Below, piece by piece: positions 31,773-40,539 of a DNA stretch of 64,000 bases. Position numbers and translations under genes: made by a program. Numbering within the stretch: position 1 is the stretch's first letter; every line of letters starts with the position of its first letter. The DNA comes from CAYMMX01 sp964391675 (GTDB lineage Bacteria; Cyanobacteriota; Vampirovibrionia; Gastranaerophilales; Gastranaerophilaceae). Under the pieces are notes generated by a model, which was not told the DNA's origin, searched no databases, and saw nothing but the letters and a program-made list of their open reading frames with translations. The stretch is taken from contig CAYMMX010000001.1 of NCBI GenBank assembly GCA_964391675.1, positions 398,341 through 462,340 of the forward strand. Reading direction: 5' to 3'.

Positions 31773-34022
31773 TTGCAAAAAATATTTCTTAAATGGCTAT
31801 TTTTACTAGTATTTTCAGCATTTATATTAACATTTGCAACATCTTATTTGATTCAGACTCATCAATCTCAGAAAGTTGGGTTGGGGCTGATAGAATTAAA
31901 AATTACTGATGTAAAAAATCAATTAGATGTTAATCAGGATAATTTAAAAAAAATAAAACAACAAACATATTCTGATGCACTGCTTAAAGCTAAATTTTTT
32001 GCAAAAATGGTTTATTATAACCCTAAGATTCTCGCAAGCCAAGCAGAACTGGAAAAAGTAAAAGAATTTTTGGATGTTGATGAAGTACATGTCTCAAATT
32101 CAAAAGGTATTTTAATTGCATCAATACCTCAAAAATATAAAGGTTTTGATATGGCCTCATCCGAACAAACCAAACCTTTTATGGCAGCAATAACAAATCC
32201 AAACTTTTCACTTGTACAAGATCCTATGCAACGAGGGGCTAAAGACGGGATTTTTCAATACGCAGGTGTCGCAAGAATCTCAATTCCGGGTATCATTGAA
32301 ATAGGCTTTAAGCCTCAAAGACTTGAAGAAGCAATGAAGCTTGCAGATATAAGAACAATTTCCAAAGGGTTTAGAATAGGTAAATCAGGCAGTATAATTA
32401 TCATAAGTAACGATAAAATTATTTCTTCAGGTATAACCAATGTCGAGCAATTAAAAGATATTGAAGAAGATATAATAAAATATTCAAAGACGATTAATAA
32501 GCCTTTTAAAGTAAATATTCAAGGCGTAAAATATGTTTGTTTATCTGACATTGAAAACAATTACACAATAGTCGGCATTTTGCCTGAAAGCGAAATGTAC
32601 CTGAGTAGAAATTCTGTTGTAAGCGCTTTAATAGTTGTTAATTTCATTTTGTTTGCTGTAATTTTCTTCTTGATTTTTGTTTTACTTCAAAAAGTTGTTA
32701 TATCTGGAATTTATAAGGTGAATAACTCCTTGAGTAAAATCACAGAGGGTGACTTAGACGAAAAAATTGATGTTAAAAATTCAGAAGAATTTGAGATGCT
32801 CTCTGAAGGGATAAATATGACAGTTGATGCACTTAAACAAGCAATTGAAGCTGAAGCAAAAAGATTGGATGCAGAACTTGAACTTGCAAAATCTATTCAG
32901 CATTCAGCCCTACCTAATGTTTTTCCGCCATATCCTGAACATGACGAGTTTGAAATATATGCGACTATGGATACTGCAAAAGAAGTAGGCGGGGACTTCT
33001 ATGACTTTTTCTTTATTGATCCGAATCATTTTGCATTTTTGGTTGCAGATGTTTCAGGCAAAGGTATTCCTGCTGCTTTATTTATGATGACTTCAAAAAC
33101 TATCATTAAAAACTTGGCAAAAACAGGTTTAACTCCTGAAGAAGCAATTACAAAGGCTAATAAACAAATATGCAAAACAAACAAACAAGGTTTTTTTGTA
33201 ACACTATTCCTATGCGTGCTCGAACTTTCCACGGGAAAAATGGTTTGTGTTAATGCTGGGCACAATCCTCCTTTAATTAAACGAGCAAAAGGCGAATTTG
33301 AATATTTTCCATGCAAACCAAATTTGGTTGTAGGTGTAATGAACGGAATTGAATATTCAAGCTGTGAAGTTCAACTTGATTCAAACGACAGCATTTTCTT
33401 GTACACGGATGGAATAACAGAAGCCCAAAATGAAGCTCAAGAGTTATACGGAGAGAAAAGATTAATCGATAAATTAAATTCAATAGCTAATGCTGATATT
33501 AGCGTAGAAACTATTTTGAAAGAAATAAAATTTGATGTTGATACATTTGCTGATGAGGAGCCTCAAGCCGATGATATAACTATGCTCGCTTTTAATTATA
33601 AAGGTTTTGTGAACAATGACAGTATATTGCTTGAAGCTAATATTGATAATTACGCAAAATTGATTGATTGGCTAGATAAAAAATGTGATGAAGCAGAAAT
33701 TGGAAACTCTTATAAAACTAAATTAAATATTGCCGTTGAAGAAATATTTGCAAATGTTGCAAATTATGCTTATCCAACAAATGAAGGTAATGTTAAGGTC
33801 ATTTTTAAAATTACAGATAAAAATCAAATTGAAATGAAATTTATTGACACAGGGACGCCATATAATCCATTGGAAAAAGTAGACCCTGATATCACACTAA
33901 GTCTAGAAGACAGACCAATAGGCGGCTTAGGGATTTTTATGGTGAAAAATTATATGGATGAAATCAATTATACATATGAAGATGGTAATAATATTTTAAC
34001 AATTAAAATGATTATTCAATAA
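31773..34022 (+). CDS. RsbU-type PP2C phosphatase fused to an RsbW-like HATPase domain, membrane sensor
   Basis: A 749-aa protein. TM1 (about 8-26) and TM2 (about 288-312) flank an extracytoplasmic sensor region of about 260 residues. A HAMP domain follows (about 310-370), then a SpoIIE/RsbU PP2C domain (about 400-610) with EVGGDFYDFF, VADVSGKGIPAALFM and YTDGITEAQNEA. The C-terminal 130 residues are a HATPase_c_2 kinase (VEEIFANVANYAYP, DTGTPYNPLE, GGLGIFMVKN). Phosphatase and kinase activities toward the STAS protein would thus sit in one polypeptide. The start is TTG, with AGGA upstream. Confidence 0.9.
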   Translation: MQKIFLKWLFLLVFSAFILTFATSYLIQTHQSQKVGLGLIELKITDVKNQLDVNQDNLKKIKQQTYSDALLKAKFFAKMVYYNPKILASQAELEKVKEFLDVDEVHVSNSKGILIASIPQKYKGFDMASSEQTKPFMAAITNPNFSLVQDPMQRGAKDGIFQYAGVARISIPGIIEIGFKPQRLEEAMKLADIRTISKGFRIGKSGSIIIISNDKIISSGITNVEQLKDIEEDIIKYSKTINKPFKVNIQGVKYVCLSDIENNYTIVGILPESEMYLSRNSVVSALIVVNFILFAVIFFLIFVLLQKVVISGIYKVNNSLSKITEGDLDEKIDVKNSEEFEMLSEGINMTVDALKQAIEAEAKRLDAELELAKSIQHSALPNVFPPYPEHDEFEIYATMDTAKEVGGDFYDFFFIDPNHFAFLVADVSGKGIPAALFMMTSKTIIKNLAKTGLTPEEAITKANKQICKTNKQGFFVTLFLCVLELSTGKMVCVNAGHNPPLIKRAKGEFEYFPCKPNLVVGVMNGIEYSSCEVQLDSNDSIFLYTDGITEAQNEAQELYGEKRLIDKLNSIANADISVETILKEIKFDVDTFADEEPQADDITMLAFNYKGFVNNDSILLEANIDNYAKLIDWLDKKCDEAEIGNSYKTKLNIAVEEIFANVANYAYPTNEGNVKVIFKITDKNQIEMKFIDTGTPYNPLEKVDPDITLSLEDRPIGGLGIFMVKNYMDEINYTYEDGNNILTIKMIIQ

Positions 34023-34137
34023 TTGATTAGATTTTAGTTCTTTTAAATTTCTAATACGAGCATTGTCCTGACTCAGTATAAATAAATGATCTTAAAGCCT
34101 CAATCGGATGAAGATAAAAGAAATCCTTTAAAAACAG

Positions 34138-34482
34138 TTATCTGGAAATAAATGTACTGTATTCGTGCTTCATAACCGTTACTTCCGGGTATTTATCTTT
34201 ACCCAAAACCTCTTCTATAGAAAGATTATGCCAACAAAAATTTTCTACTTCTTTGAACTTTTGACTCAAGAATTCTGAGTGACAATATAAACCTGTTACA
34301 AGCCTGTTTTGCAAATATTCATCTGCATATGAAGAAAATCTGCCTACGATAGGATTAGACATACCGGCATCAACACATAAAACCCCCATAGCTGAAGGGA
34401 AAAGAGCTTTTAAACCTAAATCACTAAATTGAAAAAAGTTCCATGGTCTCCCTGTTTCACTTGCACTGTGAGGGTGTAGTTT
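34138..34482 (-). pseudogene. 5'-truncated gene remnant, unknown family
   Basis: The frame is open from 34482 (bounded by a stop at 34483-34485) to the stop at 34138, 114 codons, but the first 31 codons contain no start codon. They read as ordinary protein (HPHSASETGRPWNFFQFSDL), continuing into GVLCVDAGMSNPIVGRFSSY. The only ATG, at 34389, has no ribosome site and would cut a continuous domain. I do not recognise the family. It looks like the 3' end of a lost gene beside tRNA-Arg, perhaps left by an excised island. Confidence 0.55.
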
Positions 34483-34510
34483 TCAAAGCAAAATATATAA
34501 TTATTACAAA

Positions 34511-34533
34511 AAAACTCCATATCATTGGAGCTC
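34511..34533 (-). terminator. Terminator of tRNA-Arg
   Basis: Minus strand: stem ctcca/tggag (34516-34520 with 34527-34531) with a 6-nt loop, then a run of T's. It lies 14 nt past the tRNA 3' end. Confidence 0.75.
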
Positions 34534-34546
34534 TTTTGTAATAATT

Positions 34547-34619
<73 letters not shown>

Positions 34620-34620
34620 A

Positions 34621-34855
34621 TTTTATTTAATTTTGATTTTGTCTCGTCTCATCTGGATAGAACGTTTATAATTTTACTCTTGTTGAACTTTTACTTCGTA
34701 AAAGATTCAACAGGCCAGCTGAGCTACGGGCGCATTTTTATTTAATTTTAATTTTCATTTTACCTCGTCTCATCTGGATAGAGCGTTTATAATTTTACTC
34801 TTGCTGAATTTTTACTTCGTAAAAGGTTCAACAGGCCAGCTGGGCTACGGGTGCG
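34621..34855 (-). repeat. Two tandem tRNA-Arg 5'-fragment repeats with hairpins
   Basis: Units 34621-34735 and 34736-34855 (115 and 120 bp) each end, at the high-coordinate side, with ccagctgagctacgggcgca or a variant, the first 20 nt of tRNA-Arg in minus-strand sense. Each then carries a hairpin cttttac-gaa-gtaaaag extended by gttgaa/ttcaac, and a short stretch complementary to the tRNA D-arm/anticodon region (cgttctatccag). The second copy has drifted (tgggctacgggtgcg). The units cannot form tRNAs. Confidence 0.8.
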
Positions 34856-34919
34856 TTTATATTTAGATTCTTATGTATAGTTTATCAAATCAAATTTTTA
34901 AATCAAGTTAAATATACTA

Positions 34920-35753
34920 TCAAAGATTTTGAATTGCCTTAGGTATATAAGATAAAATATTAGAAGCAAGTACTGAATACTCTGTTAAATCTTTGCTTGC
35001 TAACTCTCCGGCTAATCCATGCAGGTAAACCGCCAAACAACTTGCGTCAAATGTATTTAATCCTTGAGCTAACAAACCGCTTATCATTCCGGTTAATATA
35101 TCACCGCTGCCGCCATGAGATAATGACGAATTACCGGTATTATTTATATAAAAAGCCCCTTTATTATCTGCAACCAAACTTTTATGTAATTTTAATATAG
35201 TTGTACAATTATACTTTTCACAGCATTGTTTAATCCAAAAATCGGGTTTAGACAAAATTTCATTTAAGCTAACTTTTAGCAGTCTTGAAAGTTCTTTAGG
35301 ATGTGGGGTAAGAATTGTATTAATCGGTAATTTAATATTAACAAGCGTACTTAAAATATTTAAACCATCTGCATCTATTACTATAGGTTTATTAATTTGC
35401 ATAGAATATTTTATAAATTTGTTAAAAATTCTTTGTGCATTTTTTGTCTTAGAAAGTCCACAGCCAATTGAAAATACATCATAATTCTCATTAATATTTT
35501 TCCACTCCAATTTATTAATAGGAATGAAAATTAAATCAGGACTAAGCGCAGAAACTGTCTTTAAGACATTTTCTGCGCTTGATAATGATACTTTACCGCA
35601 TCCTACTTTAAGTGCGGCAATACTTGAAAAATAAGCAGCTCCTGTATAAAATTCACTTCCTGCAATATTTAAAACGTTACCAAATGTTCCTTTATGAGAA
35701 TTATTGGGCCGATTTGGAAGCAATTTTTTAACATATTTTTCACTATATTCCAT
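34920..35753 (-). CDS. nnrD: ADP-dependent (S)-NAD(P)H-hydrate dehydratase
   Basis: Repairs hydrated NADH/NADPH (NADHX) in the cytosol. The 277 aa match the carbohydrate-kinase-like domain alone: HKGTFGNVLNIAGS at the N-terminus, VIDADGLNIL, LTPHPKELSRLL, and GNSSLSHGGSGDILTGMI, the nucleotide-binding loop. The usual N-terminal NAXE epimerase half is absent, so that enzyme must be encoded elsewhere or be missing. Its start overlaps trmL by 11 nt, as the last gene of a nine-gene operon that begins at 42690. Confidence 0.9.
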   Translation of the reverse strand: MEYSEKYVKKLLPNRPNNSHKGTFGNVLNIAGSEFYTGAAYFSSIAALKVGCGKVSLSSAENVLKTVSALSPDLIFIPINKLEWKNINENYDVFSIGCGLSKTKNAQRIFNKFIKYSMQINKPIVIDADGLNILSTLVNIKLPINTILTPHPKELSRLLKVSLNEILSKPDFWIKQCCEKYNCTTILKLHKSLVADNKGAFYINNTGNSSLSHGGSGDILTGMISGLLAQGLNTFDASCLAVYLHGLAGELASKDLTEYSVLASNILSYIPKAIQNL

Positions 35754-36198
35754 TTTGTCTTATTGCCTCATATAGTACAATTGAAACAGAATTTGAAAGA
35801 TTTAGGCTTCTTTGACCTTCTAACATTGGTATTGTAATAGATGAATTTTGATTATCCATAAGGATTTTTTCAGGGATTCCTCTGGTTTCAGGTCCAAAAA
35901 CCAAAAAATCACCCTCTTTAAATTCAATATCAAAAATTGATTTTTTACTTTTTGTAGTCAGATAATAAAAAGTAGCATTTTTATTATCAACTTTCAATTC
36001 CTCTAATGAGTTAACTTTTTTTATGTTAACACTATCCCAATAATCTAATCCGGCTCTTTTAGTATATTTATCAGATAAAGAAAAACCAAGTTTACCGATC
36101 AAATATAAGTTCGCTCCAGTACATGCACATAATCTGGCAATATTACCTGTGTTTTGAGGAATTTCCGGTTCATATAATACTATATTAAAAGTTTTCAC
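35743..36198 (-). CDS. trmL: tRNA (cytidine(34)-2'-O)-methyltransferase
   Basis: A 151-aa SPOUT methyltransferase. It starts FNIVLYEPEIPQNTGNIARLCACTGANLYLI, a TrmL hallmark, and ends with the knot motifs FLVFGPETRGIP and IPMLEGQRSLNLSNSVSIVLYEA that bind SAM. It methylates the wobble ribose of tRNA-Leu in E. coli. Overlaps nnrD, and the PgsA-like gene lies 15 nt upstream. Confidence 0.93.
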   Translation of the reverse strand: MKTFNIVLYEPEIPQNTGNIARLCACTGANLYLIGKLGFSLSDKYTKRAGLDYWDSVNIKKVNSLEELKVDNKNATFYYLTTKSKKSIFDIEFKEGDFLVFGPETRGIPEKILMDNQNSSITIPMLEGQRSLNLSNSVSIVLYEAIRQNGI

Positions 36199-36213
36199 TT
36201 TATCTTCTCCGGA

Positions 36214-36816
36214 TTATTTAGCCTTTTGCAAAAATAACTTTTTACTTTCAAAAACAACAGGTAGGCCTCTCGCTACACAGAAAAATATTGCGAATATGGC
36301 TGATATATATGCTATTGCGTATAAAAATGCGGATATATCTTTGTCTAAACCCGGCATTTTAGCAAATATCATTAATATAAAGGCAATTACTTTTACTACT
36401 GCATAAAAAATTCTTACAAATTTTGAACTACAAATAAATGAACCTATTTTACTGCTTTGCATACTTGCATCACCAAAAGCTGTAAAACCTTGTTCCATTG
36501 CAACACTTCTTATCCCATCTACAACAAACCCTCTTGTTAACGAAATTAGCGGAAAAGCAACGGAAATCCATCCAAGTGTTGCAAAAACTACCCATAATGT
36601 ATTTTCTGCTATTCTATCGCTCATAATGTCAAGCATTGCACCGAGCTTAGAAGTTTCATTATATTTTCTTGCAATATAACCGTCAACTCCGTCAAGAGCA
36701 AATGCTAATATAACTAAAATTAATGCAGATATATATGCTGCAGAACTATGTTTATATAGTAAATATACTGCTATAAATATTAAAAAATTTCTGAAAATCG
36801 TTATAAAATTTGCCAT
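36214..36816 (-). CDS. CDP-alcohol phosphatidyltransferase family protein
   Basis: A 200-aa membrane enzyme with five or six spans. The catalytic signature D-G-x2-A-R-x8-G-x3-D-x3-D is intact in DGVDGYIARKYNETSKLGAM followed by LDIMSD. It transfers a phosphatidyl group from CDP-diacylglycerol to an alcohol. PgsA (glycerol phosphate) is the most likely relative, but the substrate is not fixed by sequence. It is the seventh gene of the operon, between an oxidoreductase and trmL. Confidence 0.87.
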   Translation of the reverse strand: MANFITIFRNFLIFIAVYLLYKHSSAAYISALILVILAFALDGVDGYIARKYNETSKLGAMLDIMSDRIAENTLWVVFATLGWISVAFPLISLTRGFVVDGIRSVAMEQGFTAFGDASMQSSKIGSFICSSKFVRIFYAVVKVIAFILMIFAKMPGLDKDISAFLYAIAYISAIFAIFFCVARGLPVVFESKKLFLQKAK

Positions 36817-36851
36817 TTTTCCCTGCTATACTTTAATTGTTGTATTGTAAT

Positions 36852-37850
36852 TTATTTCTTTAACCTTGATAAAGCAAAATTAACTTCATCTAATTTTTTA
36901 ACTTTTTCACCAAGCATTATTTTTTCTGCCTCTTCAAGTATTTTGACTACACTATAACCGTTTTCGCCGTCAGAGCGGGCTTTTTTACCTGTTTCACAAC
37001 AGCTTATAAAATGTTGACACTCAAGCTTCAATGGTTCAATTTCTAAATAATCCAATTTAATATCTGTTGAAGGACCTGCTGCAAAATTATCAAATATTTG
37101 TAGTTTATTCTCCATAACTGTATCATCTAGTATAGCTGTTGCTTTTGTTCCCCTAACTAAGAGTGTTACATGTTTTTTAGGTGTAATCCAGCTGTCTGAA
37201 ATGTGTCCTACAATCCCATTTTCAAATTCTATTCCGATATGGGTTATATCCATAATTTCATTTCTATCTGAAGAACAACCGATTGCAGAGATAACTCTAA
37301 CGGGCTCTTTTCCTGTTACATAGCTAATCATTGATACATCATGCGGTGCTAAATCCCACATTACGCTTCTGTCATTTTTAAAATAATTTACATTTAATCT
37401 ATCACTTTGTGCATAAACAATTTCACCAAGGGCACCTTCTTCTATAAGCATTTTAAGCCTGTTAACTGCAGGATGATAAAGCAATAAATGCCCAACCATA
37501 AGAATTAAATCTCTTTCACTTGCAAGATTTGTCAAATCTTTAGCTTCATCGGCTACGGTAGAGATAGGTTTTTCCACGTATACATTTTTACCGGCTAAAA
37601 GCATAGATTTAACTAAATTATAGTGAGTATGGCTTGGGGTAACAACTGCAACACCTGTTATATTAGGATTATTGATAATATCATTGTAATCCTTTGTTAT
37701 TTTTATACCATTATAGTCTTGAGTAACTTTTTTTAAATTTTCTTCATCAATATCACAAACTGTATCTAAAACATTAAGGTTGTAAAAATTCCGGACAATA
37801 TTTCTGCCCCATACCCCACATCCTATTACGGCTATTTTTTGTTCTTTCAT
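36852..37850 (-). CDS. Gfo/Idh/MocA family NAD(P)-dependent oxidoreductase
   Basis: A 332-aa Rossmann-fold dehydrogenase: dinucleotide loop VIGCGVWGRN at residues 6-15, VVTPSHTHY, the catalytic-lysine motif VEKPIST, and the C-terminal alpha/beta domain with HLLLYHPAV and WDLAPHDVSM. Sugar or nucleotide-sugar dehydrogenases of the WlbA type have this layout, but the substrate is unknown. The ATG at 37850 is chosen over an in-frame GTG at 37859; both ribosome sites are imperfect. Confidence 0.85.
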   Translation of the reverse strand: MKEQKIAVIGCGVWGRNIVRNFYNLNVLDTVCDIDEENLKKVTQDYNGIKITKDYNDIINNPNITGVAVVTPSHTHYNLVKSMLLAGKNVYVEKPISTVADEAKDLTNLASERDLILMVGHLLLYHPAVNRLKMLIEEGALGEIVYAQSDRLNVNYFKNDRSVMWDLAPHDVSMISYVTGKEPVRVISAIGCSSDRNEIMDITHIGIEFENGIVGHISDSWITPKKHVTLLVRGTKATAILDDTVMENKLQIFDNFAAGPSTDIKLDYLEIEPLKLECQHFISCCETGKKARSDGENGYSVVKILEEAEKIMLGEKVKKLDEVNFALSRLKK

Positions 37851-37907
37851 TTTTCTCACAAACCTTTTATTTAATTATTATAATACAATTACTACTTTAA
37901 AGTAAAC

Positions 37908-38825
37908 TTATTTTGAACTTTTCATACAAAAAACTTCTTCATTTCCCTCTCCCATCTGGTAAGAACCTTCGCTTGTAAGGCTGTATTTTCTAAATCTCAT
38001 GGAAGAGTATTTTTCATTAAAGGAAGACAAACATACTATTTCGTTTATAAGACCAAGTTTAATTAATTTATTTAGCTTTATTATTTTAGAGTCTATTTCT
38101 GTTTCATTTTCAAATACATCAATACTTACAGAATATTCTATACCCCACTTTTCTTCTAAATATTTATTCTTAATTTCTGCTAAAATAGATTCTATAGATT
38201 GCAAAACTTTATCAATTACATTAAAATCATTAAAAACAAGTAAAACACTATTTTCTATAATATTTTTCTTACAATTGAAATCTTCATCTATAATTTCTAA
38301 AAGGTTAAACAATACCTCTTTCTCTTTTTCTTTTACGCCTTCATCTAGATTCCTGTTATAAAATTTATCTTTTGTCATATTTGTTGGATTTATTTTTATT
38401 AAAACCAAAAATTTATTATTTTTATTAGATTCCATTAAATATTCTTTTTCAAGTTGTGCATTAAATGCTTCTTCCTTTTTTTTCTTAATTTTTAATGTTA
38501 ATTTATCGTATTTTTTTTCTGTTAGTTCAATATACTCAATAATAAAATTAATTAGCCAGGAACAAAATATCATAAAAAGTGCAGCAACCAGAAATGAAAA
38601 ATCAACTACGGCATCACCAAAATTAACAGTTCTTTGATAAAAAATATGAGTAGTTTCTTTTATCGATTCAAAAAGAGGAGCTACAGGTTCAATAAATTTT
38701 AAACCTGCAATTTGAAAAATCCAGTAGAAAATAGTAAAAAGAGAAAGAAATATTAATGTTATCTGAATAAAAGACAACAAATCGGACAAGAGCTTAAAAA
38801 GTTTTTTTCCTATTTTATCAGACAA
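37908..38825 (-). CDS. Two-span membrane protein with a degenerate cyclase-like cytoplasmic domain
   Basis: A 305-aa protein: TM1 (about 18-42) and TM2 (about 72-95), a Lys/Glu-rich coiled coil (about 98-130), then a C-terminal domain. That domain (FLVLIKINP, then VLLVFNDFNVIDKVLQSIESIL, IEYSVSIDVFENETEI and a final YSLTSEGSYQM) follows the strand order of class III nucleotide cyclases. The catalytic metal aspartates are not evident, so it is probably inactive or regulatory. It overlaps panC by 16 nt and is translated with the pantothenate genes. No known family name is claimed. Confidence 0.65.
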   Translation of the reverse strand: MSDKIGKKLFKLLSDLLSFIQITLIFLSLFTIFYWIFQIAGLKFIEPVAPLFESIKETTHIFYQRTVNFGDAVVDFSFLVAALFMIFCSWLINFIIEYIELTEKKYDKLTLKIKKKKEEAFNAQLEKEYLMESNKNNKFLVLIKINPTNMTKDKFYNRNLDEGVKEKEKEVLFNLLEIIDEDFNCKKNIIENSVLLVFNDFNVIDKVLQSIESILAEIKNKYLEEKWGIEYSVSIDVFENETEIDSKIIKLNKLIKLGLINEIVCLSSFNEKYSSMRFRKYSLTSEGSYQMGEGNEEVFCMKSSK

Positions 38826-39664
38826 TTATCGATTAACCTCACATTATTTACTTTTATGGCCGTTAATACAAGAGTATTATTATCAGCAACAGTTTTATTT
38901 TCAAAACTTTCTTTATCTACGAATTCTAAATATTCAAGTTCATGGTTTTCATTTAGAAATGCAAAAGAAGTTTCTTTAAGAGCTTCAACACTTGTAATAC
39001 CTTTATTATAGCATGATTTTATATTGGAAAGAATTTTATTAAGAACAAGGGCTTCTTTTTTGTCATTTTCTGATAAATATTTATTTCTTGAACTTAATGC
39101 AAGTCCTTTCTCATCTCTTACTATAGGACAAGAAAAGATTTCAACCGGAATATTTAAATCCTTAACCATTTTTTTGATAATAATTAATTGTTGAGCATCT
39201 TTTTGCCCAAAAAATGCGCAATCAGGTTGAATTATATTAAAAAACTTCATAACAACTGTGCAAACTCCGTCAAAATGGCCTACTCTTGATTTTCCGCAAA
39301 GTTTATTTGCATAAAAAAATGGAGGAACAACATAAGTTAAAAAATCGTTAGATAAAATATTATTTTCCCCATACATTTCATTAGGTGTTGGAGCAAAAAC
39401 AATATCAACTCCTGCATTTTTACACATGTTCAAATCTTCTTCAAGAGTTTTAGGGTATTTCCCCAAGTCTTCTGAAGGACCAAATTGAATAGGGTTTATA
39501 AATACTGAAACTACTGTTTTGTCGCATGTTTTAATGCTTTTTTCAATAAGACTTAAGTGACCTTCATGCAGGGCACCCATAGTAGGAACAAAACCTACTT
39601 TTAAATTTTCTTTTTTCCATATTTGAATTTTTTTTCTTAATTCATTTATTTTTGTTTCTAACAT
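38810..39664 (-). CDS. panC: Pantothenate synthetase
   Basis: Condenses pantoate and beta-alanine with ATP to make pantothenate. The 284 aa match the family. VGFVPTMGALHEGHLSLI holds the HIGH-like ATP motif, and FFGQKDAQQLIII and LALSSRNKYLS (KMSKS-like) complete the active site. Its start overlaps the end of panB by 7 nt. Confidence 0.96.
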   Translation of the reverse strand: MLETKINELRKKIQIWKKENLKVGFVPTMGALHEGHLSLIEKSIKTCDKTVVSVFINPIQFGPSEDLGKYPKTLEEDLNMCKNAGVDIVFAPTPNEMYGENNILSNDFLTYVVPPFFYANKLCGKSRVGHFDGVCTVVMKFFNIIQPDCAFFGQKDAQQLIIIKKMVKDLNIPVEIFSCPIVRDEKGLALSSRNKYLSENDKKEALVLNKILSNIKSCYNKGITSVEALKETSFAFLNENHELEYLEFVDKESFENKTVADNNTLVLTAIKVNNVRLIDNCLIK

Positions 39665-40530
39665 AAATCAATGCCATTTTTGATATTATCAGACTCTCTT
39701 AATTTTAACTGTTTTAATTCTTCTTCGGGAAGTTTAAAAACTTCTTCTTCTGAAGGAAATTTTCCATTTTTGGTTTCTTTTACATATTGTTTTGCACAAT
39801 TTTTTATTAATAAACTTAAATCACCATATTTGCGGGCAAATTTTGGAGTAAAATCAGAAAATTTGCCAAAGATATCATCTGAAACCAAAATTTGCCCTGA
39901 ACAATATCTCCCTGCCCCAATTCCAATGGTAGGAACAGTAAGATTATTTGTAATGTATTTTGCACTTTCTTCAGGAACCATCTCTAAAACAATAGCAAAT
40001 ACTCCTGCTTTTTCGAGATTTTTTGCTTGTTCAAGAATTTCTAAAGTTGCAGCATATGATTTTCCTTGAATATTGTATCCACCAATTGTATTTAAAAATT
40101 GAGGGGTGAAGCCTAAATGTCCCATCACAGGAATTCCTGATTGAACACATCTTTCAACAACTTCTAATATATATTTGCCTCCACCTTCAAGTTTTATTGC
40201 TTTTGCACCAGCTTTAATCATTTCTCCGGCATTTTTAATTGCCGTTGAAATATCGCTATGGTAACTCATAAAGGGCATATCAGTAATAATCAGTGCTCTT
40301 TGTGTTCCTCTTGCAACAGCTTTTGTAAATACAAGCATTTCTTCCATCCCTACAGAATGAGTTGTTTCATAACCCAATGCAACCATAGCAAGAGAATCTC
40401 CAACCATAATTATATCGACACCTGTTTCATCAAGATATTTGGCAGTTGAATAGTCATAAGCTGTTAAAGCTGTTATTTTTTCATTTTGTTCTTTAAGCTT
40501 TTTAATTGTGTTTATGCTTGTTTTTTTCAT
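39658..40530 (-). CDS. panB: 3-methyl-2-oxobutanoate hydroxymethyltransferase
   Basis: First enzyme of pantothenate synthesis, adding a hydroxymethyl group from methylene-THF to ketoisovalerate. The 290-aa TIM barrel has the metal-binding MVGDSLAMV motif, MPFMSY, KAIKLEGG and GHLGFTPQ. The C-terminal GIGAGRYCSGQILV is typical. It follows yvcK by 9 nt in the operon, and panC follows it. ilvD, which makes its precursor, lies at 47276. Confidence 0.96.
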   Translation of the reverse strand: MKKTSINTIKKLKEQNEKITALTAYDYSTAKYLDETGVDIIMVGDSLAMVALGYETTHSVGMEEMLVFTKAVARGTQRALIITDMPFMSYHSDISTAIKNAGEMIKAGAKAIKLEGGGKYILEVVERCVQSGIPVMGHLGFTPQFLNTIGGYNIQGKSYAATLEILEQAKNLEKAGVFAIVLEMVPEESAKYITNNLTVPTIGIGAGRYCSGQILVSDDIFGKFSDFTPKFARKYGDLSLLIKNCAKQYVKETKNGKFPSEEEVFKLPEEELKQLKLRESDNIKNGIDLC

Positions 40531-40539
40531 TTTTAATCG

